6,629 nucleotides of DNA from an uncultured Collinsella sp. (GCA_902494375.1 CABUTL010000084.1:1-6629); one strand, 5' to 3'. Shown: positions 1 to 6,197, counted from the stretch's first letter. Notes: a model not told the origin generated them from the sequence alone. Numbers and translations are program-made.

Positions 1-118
1 GCCGTCCTCCGATCTCCCGGGGCCGGCCGGTCCGGCCCTCAGGGTATCGGATTCCCACATTCATCCGCACATGTACGGATGAATGTGGGAAGTGTTCGGA
101 TGAAGTTGCCAATCAAGG
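1..118. repeat. Left copy of 118-bp perfect terminal inverted repeat
   Basis: Bases 1-118 are the exact reverse complement of 6512-6629; identity stops at base 119 (C) versus the complement of 6511 (G). The outer third is GC-rich, with an FseI-type GGCCGGCC at 21-28 and the palindrome GGCCGG-T-CCGGCC at 25-37. The inner part holds a 40-bp near-palindrome (52-91) and a further CGGATGAA octamer at 97-104. No ORF or transposase lies in it. The inner boundary is real, because the two sides diverge there. The outer boundary is the window edge, so the full repeat may be longer. Most likely a dispersed chromosomal repeat; a mobile-element end or regulatory element is possible. Confidence 0.95.
52..91. 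repeat. 40-bp near-perfect palindrome inside the left repeat
   Basis: A 16-bp arm (52-67, TTCCCACATTCATCCG) is followed by CACATGTA and then the exact reverse complement of the arm (76-91). The centre contains ACATGT, itself a palindrome, so the only unpaired position is C68/A75. No T-run follows, which argues against an intrinsic terminator. It could be a protein-binding site or a cruciform/hairpin structure of a REP-like element. The same palindrome recurs in the right repeat at 6539-6578. Confidence 0.9.
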
Positions 119-154
119 CGCGGCCAAGCGTTTTAAAAAATGACAACTTTTCTG

Positions 155-183
155 TTTGCACTTTGCGATTCCTCGTGTATACT
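155..183 (+). promoter_or_regulatory. Promoter of tRNA-Ser(GGA)
   Basis: A -35-like TTTGCA (155-160) and a -10 TATACT (178-183) are separated by 17 bp, which puts the start of transcription about 10 nt before the mature tRNA 5' end at 200. The -10 matches the sigma-70-type consensus at five of six positions and the -35 at four of six. An A/T-rich stretch lies upstream (about 131-150) and could serve as an UP element. The 118-bp repeat ends 36 bp before the -35. Confidence 0.65.
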
Positions 184-199
184 GACTTTCGCATTTAAC

Positions 200-290
200 G
201 GAGAGTTGTCCGAGTGGCCGAAGGAGCACGATTGGAAATCGTGTAGGCGTCAAAAGCGTCTCCAGGGTTCAAATCCCTGACTCTCCGCCA
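200..290 (+). tRNA. tRNA-Ser(GGA)
   Basis: Decodes UCC/UCU. The acceptor stem GGAGAGT (200-206) pairs with ACTCTCC (280-286), followed by discriminator G287 and an encoded CCA (288-290). The anticodon stem CACGA/TCGTG encloses the loop TTGGAAA, giving anticodon GGA at 234-236. A long variable arm (about 244-263) is the class II feature expected of tRNA-Ser. The T-arm contains GGTTCAAATCC. All arms are intact, so the gene looks functional. It is preceded by its own promoter and followed ten bases later by a terminator-like hairpin. Confidence 0.97.
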
Positions 291-299
291 GTTAATTCC

Positions 300-329
300 A
301 AAGCAGGCCTTCGAGCCTGCTTTGTTTTT
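300..329 (+). terminator. Intrinsic terminator after tRNA-Ser(GGA)
   Basis: A perfect 9-bp stem, AAAGCAGGC (300-308) with GCCTGCTTT (315-323), closes a CTTCGA loop and is followed by GTTTTT (324-329). It lies between the two tRNA-Ser genes, so the second tRNA would depend on read-through, RNA processing or a promoter overlapping this hairpin. Confidence 0.85.
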
Positions 330-338
330 ACCCCACGC

Positions 339-429
339 GGAGGGGTGGCAGAGTGGTTGAATGCGGCGGTCTCGAAAACCGTTTGGCCTGTATAAGGTCA
401 CGAGGGTTCGAATCCCTCCTCCTCCGCCA
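339..429 (+). tRNA. tRNA-Ser(CGA)
   Basis: Decodes UCG. The acceptor GGAGGGG (339-345) pairs with CTCCTCC (419-425) through one G-T wobble, followed by discriminator G426 and an encoded CCA (427-429). The anticodon loop CTCGAAA (371-377) gives anticodon CGA at 373-375. A long variable arm precedes the T-arm GAGGG-TTCGAAT-CCCTC, as expected for a serine tRNA. Only nine bases separate its 5' end from the previous terminator, so no dedicated promoter is obvious. Its last 25 bases before the final A recur inverted downstream at 495-519. Confidence 0.97.
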
Positions 430-440
430 TTTTGGTTGAG

Positions 441-473
441 AAAGCTCCCAACAACGGGAGCTTTTTTTCTTTT
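441..473 (+). terminator. Intrinsic terminator after tRNA-Ser(CGA)
   Basis: A perfect stem, AAAGCTCCC (441-449) with GGGAGCTTT (456-464), encloses AACAAC and runs into an unbroken T-tract and then CTTTT. It is a strong plus-strand rho-independent terminator ending the tRNA-Ser transcription unit. Confidence 0.9.
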
Positions 474-494
474 GAGTCCCTTACAAACAAATAC

Positions 495-519
495 GGCGGA
501 GGAGGAGGGATTCGAACCC
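495..519 (-). repeat. Inverted 25-bp copy of the tRNA-Ser(CGA) 3' end
   Basis: Bases 495-519 are the exact reverse complement of 404-428, i.e. the T-arm and 3' acceptor half of tRNA-Ser(CGA) up to CC of the CCA. The remaining tRNA sequence is absent on the minus strand beyond 519, so this is a tRNA fragment and not a gene. Two readings fit: a remnant of recombination or integration at a tRNA-Ser gene (att-like), or part of the structured element that follows. The two copies flank the terminator at 441-473. Confidence 0.9.
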
Positions 520-634
520 GCCAGGGCGCGGAGCGTAAAGAAAACGCGCCCGTGGCGCGTTTTTAGCGCAGCGCGGTCGGCGTAAGCCGACCGGATAAAT
601 TTTGAGCAAAGCTCAAAATTTGGACATCCCTCCT
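503..634 (+). other. Highly structured non-coding element (candidate RNA or palindromic repeat)
   Basis: AGGAGGGAT (503-511) pairs perfectly with ATCCCTCCT (626-634) and closes a domain of perfect hairpins. They are AAAACGCGCC/GGCGCGTTTT (541-550/554-563); CGGTCGGC/GCCGACCG (574-581/586-593) with a GTAA loop that is GNRA-type only on the plus strand; and AAATTTTGAGC/GCTCAAAATTT (597-607/611-621) with an AAA loop. An alternative pairing of 524-530 with 545-551 competes with the first hairpin, which is followed by a T-run. No coding sequence is credible here. I do not recognise a named family. It could be a structured RNA, a leader for the TRIC gene starting at 800, or a MITE/REP-like DNA element. 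No predicted promoter lies just upstream, so transcription is unproven. Confidence 0.6.
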
Positions 635-799
635 ATTCAACCGCGCCCCCATCGCGTTCAGCATCAACCCAGATCCCCAAACATGGTACCTACGCCCCTA
701 CCCAGTCCCAACCGTTTACCGAGCAATAGGGTCGCAATCGGCGCCGAACATGTACTATGTACGGGCATTGTCCAAATCCGTAATCCAAAGGACCCCATC
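635..799. other. Gene-free leader between the structured element and the TRIC gene
   Basis: This stretch is C-rich and contains no convincing gene. The TRIC reading frame runs open through it and back to about 602, but the translation (proline/arginine-rich, no family similarity) looks non-coding. The only clear signal is the ribosome binding site AAAGGA at 787-792. A TACTAT hexamer at 753-758 could be a -10 box but lacks a good -35. Confidence 0.5.
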
Positions 800-1489
800 T
801 TGCCCGTCGTCGCCGCTATAACCATTACCTCACATGCCTCGGATGCCATGGTCGCTATTCCGTTTTGGCTCGAGATGTTCGCTGTTGTCGCTGCATCGAT
901 CTCGGGTGTGCTGGTTGCGCGCGAGCACAAGCTCGACCTGGTGGGCGCCGTCGCGCTCGCGGTGGTCTGCGGTCTGGGCGGCGGTCTCTTGCGCGACATG
1001 ACGCTGCAGGTGGGCAACGTCTACATCCTCAACCAGCCGATGGCGCTCCCGCTTTCCATCGCCACGGCAGCCATCATTTACATTTTCCCGGCAATCGTCG
1101 ACAAACCCGAAAAACTCATTCCCCTGCTCGACATCATCTCGGTCGGCATCTATGCCGCCACCGGAGCGGACAAGGCGCTTGTCTACGGCTTTGCACCGGC
1201 GGTGTGCATCATGATGGGCTTTTTTACCGCGGTGGGCGGCGGCATGTTGCGCGACGGCTTTATGGGCGTGGTTCCGGGCATTTTCCAACGTACTAACTTT
1301 TATGCCATCGCCGCCATCGCCGGATCGACAAGCTATGTGTGTCTCGTTATGAGCGGCATCATGAGCAATGTCGCCGCGCTGGTCGTATGCGTTGTCGTGA
1401 CCATGGGTCTGCGCTGGCTCTCGCTGCGCTTTGACATCAAAAGCCCCACCGAAGAAGACATCGCACGCTTTTTGCACCGCAAAAAATAG
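800..1489 (+). CDS. TRIC-family (UPF0126) cation channel membrane protein
   Basis: Predicted integral membrane protein of 229 residues from the trimeric intracellular cation channel family, whose prokaryotic members conduct monovalent cations as homotrimers. The signature is an internal duplication: GLGGGLLRD at residues 58-66 and AVGGGMLRD at 144-152, the glycine-rich kinks of the two three-helix repeats. About seven hydrophobic helices follow from residue 22 on, and the tail is short and charged, ending HRKK. The TTG start at 800 is chosen because AAAGGA lies seven bases upstream and the length suits the family. The in-frame ATG at 848 is a shorter alternative without a clear binding site. 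The open frame back to 602 would run through the structured element and adds unrelated sequence. The physiological ion in this organism is unknown. Confidence 0.88.
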   Translation: MPVVAAITITSHASDAMVAIPFWLEMFAVVAASISGVLVAREHKLDLVGAVALAVVCGLGGGLLRDMTLQVGNVYILNQPMALPLSIATAAIIYIFPAIVDKPEKLIPLLDIISVGIYAATGADKALVYGFAPAVCIMMGFFTAVGGGMLRDGFMGVVPGIFQRTNFYAIAAIAGSTSYVCLVMSGIMSNVAALVVCVVVTMGLRWLSLRFDIKSPTEEDIARFLHRKK

Positions 1490-1492
1490 GTG

Positions 1493-1546
1493 GCGCGGGC
1501 CCATCCTTCGAAATGCAACCGAGAGGTTCTTTTAGAGCGCCCGCGC
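1493..1546 (+). terminator. Possible weak terminator after the TRIC gene
   Basis: An outer 8-bp stem, GCGCGGGC (1493-1500) with GCCCGCGC (1539-1546), encloses a small AACC-GAGA-GGTT hairpin (1517-1528) followed by CTTTT. Neither part is a textbook terminator. Some read-through into the next gene is plausible. Confidence 0.3.
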
Positions 1547-1596
1547 GTTGGGTACCCTGTTAGGTATATGCCGAACTCCTAACAAAAGGATCAACC

Positions 1597-2742
1597 ATGA
1601 CTTTCAATCAAACCGCGGCGGCTCCGTCACACAAGATGCGTCGCTGCCTGCTTATGGCATTCGCGCTCATCGCGCTCGCGCTCACCGCACTTCCCACGGT
1701 GTCGTTCGCCGGCACGGACACCGCAGGAAACGTACTTGCGACCGACAATGACGTCGATCCGTCTGGCGTCGAGGGTGACTTGTACTGGGCCGGCCAGGCC
1801 CTCAACTTGGACGATGCGTCCATTGACCGCGATATCATCGCCGCGGGCGATACCCTCTCTATCCGCGACTGCACGGTGGGCGGCGCCATTCGTCTTGCGG
1901 CGCGCACCATCGATGTTGCCAAGACCACGGTTGATGGCAGCGTCACGGTCGTCGGTCAGCATGTCGTGCTCAATTCCGACAGCACCGCCAACTGTTTCTA
2001 TGCGATAGGCGAGACGGTTGCCCTGCGCGGCTCTACCAAGTCGGCAGCGCTTGCGGGCGACACGGTGACCATCGATGGCACCGTCAAGGGCGATGTCGAG
2101 GTTTGGGCCGACAAGCTCATCCTGGGCAAGAACGCCCACATCACCGGCACCGTGAACGCGCACGTCTCCGAGGACCCCGAGCGCGCCGCGGGAGCCGAGG
2201 TCGGTGCGCTCAAGATCGACCGCACCGAGAACGAGGATACTTCCACCGTTAACGATGTCATCGGCGGTATCGTCGCCGCGGCACTCTCGACCTGCTTTGT
2301 CGCTCTGCTGCTCGAGCTCATCTTTCCGCGCGCGACCGCCAGCGCCGCCGGCATGCTCCACCAGCGCTCCATGCCCCTGTGGGTGAGCGGTCTTCTGGGC
2401 ACGATTGCTATCGTCCCCGCCGTCCTACTGCTGATTATCTCTATCGCTGGTCTGTCGCTTGCCGGAACCCTCTTGTGCGGCGTTATCGGCATCGCGTTGA
2501 TGTCGAGTGCCTTTGCGGGGTGCGCGATCGCCCGCATGGTTGGACACAACCAAAACCGCTACGCCATGGCAGCCGTGGGCGGCGTAATCGCAGGCGCCCT
2601 CACGGGGCTTCCCCTCGTAGGTGACTTCATCAGCGGCGTGGCCTTTGTCTTTATGCTCGGTTACATCATCCAAATCATCTGGCGCAACGCCCGCGTCAAG
2701 CCGCAGCAGCCGGCTAACACGCCAGGACTCCCCACCGCTTAG
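1597..2742 (+). CDS. Bactofilin-like (polymer-forming) protein with signal peptide and C-terminal membrane domain
   Basis: A 381-residue exported membrane protein. Residues 14-38 form a signal peptide: MRRC, then a hydrophobic run, ending SFA with likely cleavage before G39. Residues about 58-190 are short repeating beta segments of the kind seen in bactofilin/polymer-forming right-handed beta-helices (for example VDGSVTVVG, TIDGTVKGDVEVWADKLILG, NAHITGTVNAHV). An acidic linker follows, then about four or five hydrophobic helices (roughly 221-241, 261-286, 288-312, 324-357) and a proline-rich tail. The ATG at 1597 has AAAAGGA six bases upstream, so this start is firm. The topology puts the beta-helix outside the membrane, unlike classic cytosolic bactofilins. 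A role in envelope organisation is inference. It lies 107 bp after the TRIC gene on the same strand and converges on typA. Confidence 0.75.
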   Translation: MTFNQTAAAPSHKMRRCLLMAFALIALALTALPTVSFAGTDTAGNVLATDNDVDPSGVEGDLYWAGQALNLDDASIDRDIIAAGDTLSIRDCTVGGAIRLAARTIDVAKTTVDGSVTVVGQHVVLNSDSTANCFYAIGETVALRGSTKSAALAGDTVTIDGTVKGDVEVWADKLILGKNAHITGTVNAHVSEDPERAAGAEVGALKIDRTENEDTSTVNDVIGGIVAAALSTCFVALLLELIFPRATASAAGMLHQRSMPLWVSGLLGTIAIVPAVLLLIISIAGLSLAGTLLCGVIGIALMSSAFAGCAIARMVGHNQNRYAMAAVGGVIAGALTGLPLVGDFISGVAFVFMLGYIIQIIWRNARVKPQQPANTPGLPTA

Positions 2743-2750
2743 CCGCCAAC

Positions 2751-2784
2751 CACCACAAAGGGACCAGGCACCTTTGTTGTGGTG
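2751..2784. repeat. REP-like imperfect palindrome
   Basis: CACCACAAAGG (2751-2761) pairs with CCTTTG...TGGTG (2771-2784) with a small bulge, around a GGACCAGGCA loop. It has no T-tract and lies just after the bactofilin-like gene, ahead of a true terminator. The shape resembles small dispersed intergenic palindromes; only one copy is in this window. Confidence 0.5.
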
Positions 2785-2806
2785 CAGACCAGCTCAGTCC
2801 CTATGC

Positions 2807-2846
2807 ACAAAAAGGGCGCCGACCATCGCGGTCGACGCCCTTTCTC
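2807..2846 (-). terminator. Terminator of typA, possibly bidirectional
   Basis: AAAGGGCG (2811-2818) pairs with CGCCCTTT (2836-2843). After one C-A mismatch the stem continues as CGACC/GGTCG around ATCGC. Read on the minus strand it is followed by TTTTTG, a good rho-independent terminator 25 bp beyond the typA stop. On the plus strand only three Ts follow, so termination of the bactofilin-like transcript would be weaker. Confidence 0.85.
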
Positions 2847-2870
2847 GTTAGACGCTATAAAGCCCAGCGC

Positions 2871-4709
2871 TTATTTGTTGACCTGGCCGGCGCGAACGGC
2901 AGCCTTCTTGCGGTCGGTGGCGTTGAGCAGACGCTTGCGCAGGCGGATGTTCTTGGGAGTGATCTCGACCAGCTCGTCGTCGGCGATGTACTCCAGCGCC
3001 TCCTCCAGCGAGAAGGTGCGGGGCGGCACCAGCTGAACGGAGATATCGGAGGTCGAGGAGCGCTGGTTGCCCAGGTTCTTGGTACGGGCGATATTGACGA
3101 CCATGTCGCCAGCCTTGCTGCGCTCGCCCACGATCATGCCCTCGTAGCACTCGGTGCCTGGCTCAACAAACAGCTGACCGCGCTCCTGCAGCGTACCCAG
3201 GGCATAGGCAACGGCCTTCTCGGTGGTCATAGAGATCATTGCGCCGTTCTGGCGGTTGCCGATCTCGCCGGCATAGGGGCCGTACTCCAGGAAGGTGTGG
3301 TAGAACACGCCCTCGCCGTGGGTGACGTTCATGATGCGGTTCTTAAGACCCATGATGCCGCGGGTCGGAATCTTAAACTCGAGGTGCGTCACGATGCCCG
3401 AGGTATCCATGCTCGTCATGATGCCGCCGGAGGTGCCGAAGACCTCAACGACCTTGCCCGAGTACTCGTCCGGGCACTCGACGACGGCCTGCTCGACGGG
3501 CTCCATCTTGTTGCCGTTCTCGTCCTTCTTAAACAGAACGCGGGGACGGCCGACCTGGAACTCAAAGCCCTCGCGGCGCATGGACTCCATCAGAACGGAC
3601 AGGTGCAGAATGCCGCGGCCCGAGACCTCGACGCCACTCTTGTCCTCGAGTTCCTCGATCTTCATGGTCACGTTGTTCTCGGCCTCGTTGAACAGGCGCT
3701 CCTTGAGCTGACGGGCGCCCACGATGTCGCCGTCACGGCCGACGAGCGGGGAGGTCGAAGCCTCAAAGACGATGGACAGGGTCGGCGGGTCGATCTCGAT
3801 GGGCTCGAGCTCGACAGGGTTCTCGGGATCGGTGTAGACATCGCCGATATCGGTGCGGTCGATACCCACGACAGCGGCGATGTCGCCGGCGCCGACTTCC
3901 TGGCACTCGGTACGGCCCAGGTAGTCGAAGGTAAAGAGCTGCTTGACGGTGGCGGTAGCGCTGGAGCCGTCGTTCTTGACAACCAGGATCTGGTCGCCCT
4001 GGTGGATGGCGCCAGAGTACACGCGGCCGATACCGATGCGGCCGACGAAGTTGGAGTGGTCGATGGTCACGCACTGCATGGCCAGCGGGGCGTTCTCGTC
4101 AACCTCGGGCGCGGGCATGTCGTCGATAATCATATCGAGCAGCGGGTACATGTCCATGTTGCCGTCGTTGGGGTCAAGACGGGCAAAGCCGTTCATGGCG
4201 CTGGCGTAGACCACGTGCTCCATGGCGAACTCAAGCTGGTCGTCGGTGGCGCCCAGGTCGGCCATGAGGTCCAGGCAGTCGTTGTAGGCCTTCTCGGGGT
4301 TGGCGCCCGGACGGTCGATCTTGTTGATGACGATCATGATCTTAAGGCCGGTGTCGATAGCGTGACGCAGCACGAAGCGGGTCTGGGGCATGGGGCCCTC
4401 AAAGGCGTCGACCAGCAGCAGGGCGCCGTCGGCCATACGCAGCACGCGCTCGACCTCGCCGCCAAAGTCGGCGTGGCCCGGGGTGTCGATGACGTTGATC
4501 TTGACGTCCTTGTACTCGATAGAGATGTTCTTGGCGAGAATCGTAATGCCGCGCTCGCGCTCCTGGTCGTTGGAATCCAGGACGCGGTCCTCGACCTGCT
4601 GGTTGGCACGGAAGGCGTCCGTGGCACGCAGGAGCTTGTCGACCATCGTCGTCTTGCCGTGGTCGACGTGAGCGATGATGGCGATGTTCCTCAGATTGTC
4701 TACGCGCAT
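2871..4709 (-). CDS. typA: Ribosome-associated translational GTPase TypA/BipA
   Basis: A full-length 612-residue member of the EF-G-like TypA/BipA family, which binds the ribosome and helps 50S assembly and growth under stress or low temperature. All GTPase motifs are present: G1 AHVDHGKT (13-20), G2 with ERGITI (52-57), G3 DTPGH (75-79), G4 NKID (129-132) and a G5-like SAM (170-172). The beta-barrel domain II, EF-G-like domains III and V, and the TypA-specific C-terminal domain follow without interruption (for example TRGIMGLKN, ending in a basic tail). The ATG at 4709 has AGGGGA upstream, five bases away. Upstream, 117 bp separate it from the preceding minus-strand gene. TATATA at about 4732-4737 might be a -10 box, but no good -35 is seen. 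A dedicated terminator ends it. Confidence 0.98.
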   Translation of the reverse strand: MRVDNLRNIAIIAHVDHGKTTMVDKLLRATDAFRANQQVEDRVLDSNDQERERGITILAKNISIEYKDVKINVIDTPGHADFGGEVERVLRMADGALLLVDAFEGPMPQTRFVLRHAIDTGLKIMIVINKIDRPGANPEKAYNDCLDLMADLGATDDQLEFAMEHVVYASAMNGFARLDPNDGNMDMYPLLDMIIDDMPAPEVDENAPLAMQCVTIDHSNFVGRIGIGRVYSGAIHQGDQILVVKNDGSSATATVKQLFTFDYLGRTECQEVGAGDIAAVVGIDRTDIGDVYTDPENPVELEPIEIDPPTLSIVFEASTSPLVGRDGDIVGARQLKERLFNEAENNVTMKIEELEDKSGVEVSGRGILHLSVLMESMRREGFEFQVGRPRVLFKKDENGNKMEPVEQAVVECPDEYSGKVVEVFGTSGGIMTSMDTSGIVTHLEFKIPTRGIMGLKNRIMNVTHGEGVFYHTFLEYGPYAGEIGNRQNGAMISMTTEKAVAYALGTLQERGQLFVEPGTECYEGMIVGERSKAGDMVVNIARTKNLGNQRSSTSDISVQLVPPRTFSLEEALEYIADDELVEITPKNIRLRKRLLNATDRKKAAVRAGQVNK

Positions 4710-4826
4710 GTAGTTCCCCTATCTTCTATCTATATACAACCGGCACGCGTATGCGACCCACCCAGCAATGCAACGCTCGGCGGGAATATTGAGCCTTTTA
4801 CCGAAAACTCGTTTATTTTAGCGATT

Positions 4827-5276
4827 TTAGATGAGAGGGGTTTCCTCACCTGCAGGTTCAGGGTCGCTCCACATAAAACCATCGCCGGCGCCCATGCCCT
4901 CATACAGCACATATGCCGAAAAACCGCTCTCGAGCGTGGTTTCGAAGAAGCTCACGAGCAGAGCATCGTGATAGCCGCCGTCAATCTCGACGCAGCCGGT
5001 GTAGCCGATGGCATAGCGAGCGATACGGCCCAGGCCCTCGTCCTTAAGACCCATCTTGTGCTCGGAGATAAAGTTGGTGGCCGCCTCGAGGCACGCCTCT
5101 TCGCCATCCTCGTCGAGCGCCGCCAGATAACGGTTGGAAGCGGCGTCCTCAATTGCCACGACCACGCCAGGGTTTTCACCGGCGGCAAGGTCGTCCAAGA
5201 ACGCGCCGATCAGATCGCACACCATGGCGTCGAGCTCGGCGGAGACGTTACCGGCGTCCTGCATATCCTGTGCCAT
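4827..5276 (-). CDS. Acidic hypothetical protein, 149 aa
   Basis: I do not recognise a family. The 149-residue product is acidic, cytosolic-looking (no signal peptide or membrane helix), with an N-terminal helical part (about 10-34) and a mixed alpha/beta remainder. That part includes VVVAIEDAASNRYLAALDED and a glycine-rich C-terminal section (IGYTGCVEIDGGYHDALLVSF, EGMGAGDGF). A single compact domain is likely. The ATG at 5276 is preceded by GGGAAGG at a normal distance, which supports translation. It is the last gene of a three-gene minus-strand run, 30 bp after the two-TM gene, and typA follows 117 bp further on. Coding is favoured over the antisense frame because of this spacing and binding site. 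Confidence 0.8.
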   Translation of the reverse strand: MAQDMQDAGNVSAELDAMVCDLIGAFLDDLAAGENPGVVVAIEDAASNRYLAALDEDGEEACLEAATNFISEHKMGLKDEGLGRIARYAIGYTGCVEIDGGYHDALLVSFFETTLESGFSAYVLYEGMGAGDGFMWSDPEPAGEETPLI

Positions 5277-5306
5277 CTTTAGACCTTCCCATCGAGTCTG
5301 GCGTCG

Positions 5307-5696
5307 TTACAGTTCTTGTGCCTCAGCAGCGATCTTAGCGGCAGCGTCGCGGGCGCGCATCATATCCATCGCGCGCTTGTCGAGTACCTTGATCTGACTG
5401 GTCAGCATGACCGCATCGACCACGCCCCAGATCATAAGGCCCGTAGAGATCGAAAACCCAAGCGCACCAACTGTACCACGAAGGCGCGAGCAGATTGCCG
5501 CAACAAGGGCGGAGATGACAACCATCTTGATAAACGAGCCGCGGCGTTCGCGAAGCGTGCGGGCCTGCGTCACATAGGCAATGCGAGCCGCCTCAGAAGC
5601 CTCCGAGCGCATCTGGGCCTCGCGGGCGATCGCAGCCGCCTCAGCCGACATACCGCCAGCCATCAGCGAACGCTCCACAGCCTGGACGCCCCGCAT
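5307..5696 (-). CDS. Small two-TM membrane protein, unknown function
   Basis: A 129-residue protein with an alanine/arginine-rich amphipathic N-terminus (about 1-53), two hydrophobic segments (about 56-72 and 76-99) joined by a short RLRGT turn, and a charged helical C-terminus (about 100-129). This pattern suggests a hairpin in the membrane with both helical arms in the cytoplasm, possibly coiled-coil. I recognise no family. The ATG directly abuts the upstream stop codon (TAAATG), which suggests translational coupling to the DUF151 gene, and no binding site is visible for it. The in-frame ATG at 5663 (residue 12) has GGAG nine bases upstream and is a real alternative, giving 118 residues. 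Confidence 0.75.
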   Translation of the reverse strand: MRGVQAVERSLMAGGMSAEAAAIAREAQMRSEASEAARIAYVTQARTLRERRGSFIKMVVISALVAAICSRLRGTVGALGFSISTGLMIWGVVDAVMLTSQIKVLDKRAMDMMRARDAAAKIAAEAQEL

Positions 5697-6197
5697 TTAG
5701 AAGTCATCGGGGGAGAGCGTATGGACGAACTCGTCGAACTTCTCGAACTCCTGCTCGTCGTCGACTTCCTCGGCGTGGGTAGAAACAGTGCCCAGGCGAT
5801 TCATGATGTCGTCCTCCACAAACATGGGGGCATTGCTGCGCACGGCAAGGGCAATGGCATCACTGGGGCGGGCGTCGATCTTGCGCTCGTCACCATCGGC
5901 CAGTACGACGATCGTCGCGTAGAACACCGGCGGCTCGGCGCGAACGATCTCGATGCGCTCGAGCTTGGCGCCCAGGGCGCCAACAGTATCGAGCAACAGG
6001 TCATGGGTAATCGGGCGCTCGGCGCGGCCGCTATCGATGCCGCGGCTAATGGCAGCAGCTTCAAACGAACCAGTCTGAATGGAAAGGGAACGCAGCGGCG
6101 CGGGCGAGTCCGATTTGCTGCAGCGCTCGCGAAGCACGATAAGCGATGGCACGGGACCGGCGGCCATGACGATGGTCTCTATGTCGACACGAACCAT
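5697..6197 (-). CDS. DUF151 / bifunctional nuclease domain protein
   Basis: A 166-residue protein of the DUF151 (BFN) family. Plant members have been reported as bifunctional nucleases, and bacterial members are widespread in actinobacteria but little characterised. The diagnostic blocks are present: TGSFEAAAI (42-50), RPITHDLLLD (61-70), the EIVRAEPPVFYATIVV strand pair (83-98) and the highly conserved DARPSDAIALAVR (108-120) before PMFVEDDIM (124-132). The family domain is followed by an acidic C-terminal tail (about 141-166, rich in E, D and F). The start at 6197 is preferred over the upstream ATG at 6227 because GGAGG lies six bases before it and the extra residues (LTATYRRCS) look non-coding. 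First gene of the minus-strand run, with its stop touching the next start. Nuclease activity is not evident from sequence alone. Confidence 0.92.
   Translation of the reverse strand: MVRVDIETIVMAAGPVPSLIVLRERCSKSDSPAPLRSLSIQTGSFEAAAISRGIDSGRAERPITHDLLLDTVGALGAKLERIEIVRAEPPVFYATIVVLADGDERKIDARPSDAIALAVRSNAPMFVEDDIMNRLGTVSTHAEEVDDEQEFEKFDEFVHTLSPDDF

Noticed and set aside
361..585. Plus-strand open frame across tRNA-Ser(CGA) and its downstream region
   Set aside because: It starts within a tRNA and reads through a terminator and the inverted tRNA fragment.
602..799. N-terminal extension of the TRIC protein to a TTG at 602
   Set aside because: It would begin inside an 11-bp hairpin stem and add 66 residues unlike the family; a good binding site precedes the TTG at 800.
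830..1504. Minus-strand open frame of 224 codons opposite the TRIC gene
   Set aside because: The translation is His/Asp/Arg-rich with no family resemblance, while the opposite strand carries the duplicated TRIC motifs.
1558..1584. TGTTAGG/CCTAACA inverted repeat before the bactofilin-like gene
   Set aside because: Only 7 bp with a 13-nt loop containing TATAT; it could be an operator but is too weak to call without comparison.
1627..2361. Minus-strand open frame of 244 codons opposite the bactofilin-like gene
   Set aside because: Shadow of a gene with a signal peptide, clear binding site and coherent membrane topology on the plus strand.
3297..5282. Plus-strand open frame of 661 codons
   Set aside because: It is antisense to typA and the acidic hypothetical gene; its translation is low-complexity (rich in V, D, H, G, A, L) with no domain, a usual shadow of strong third-position GC bias.
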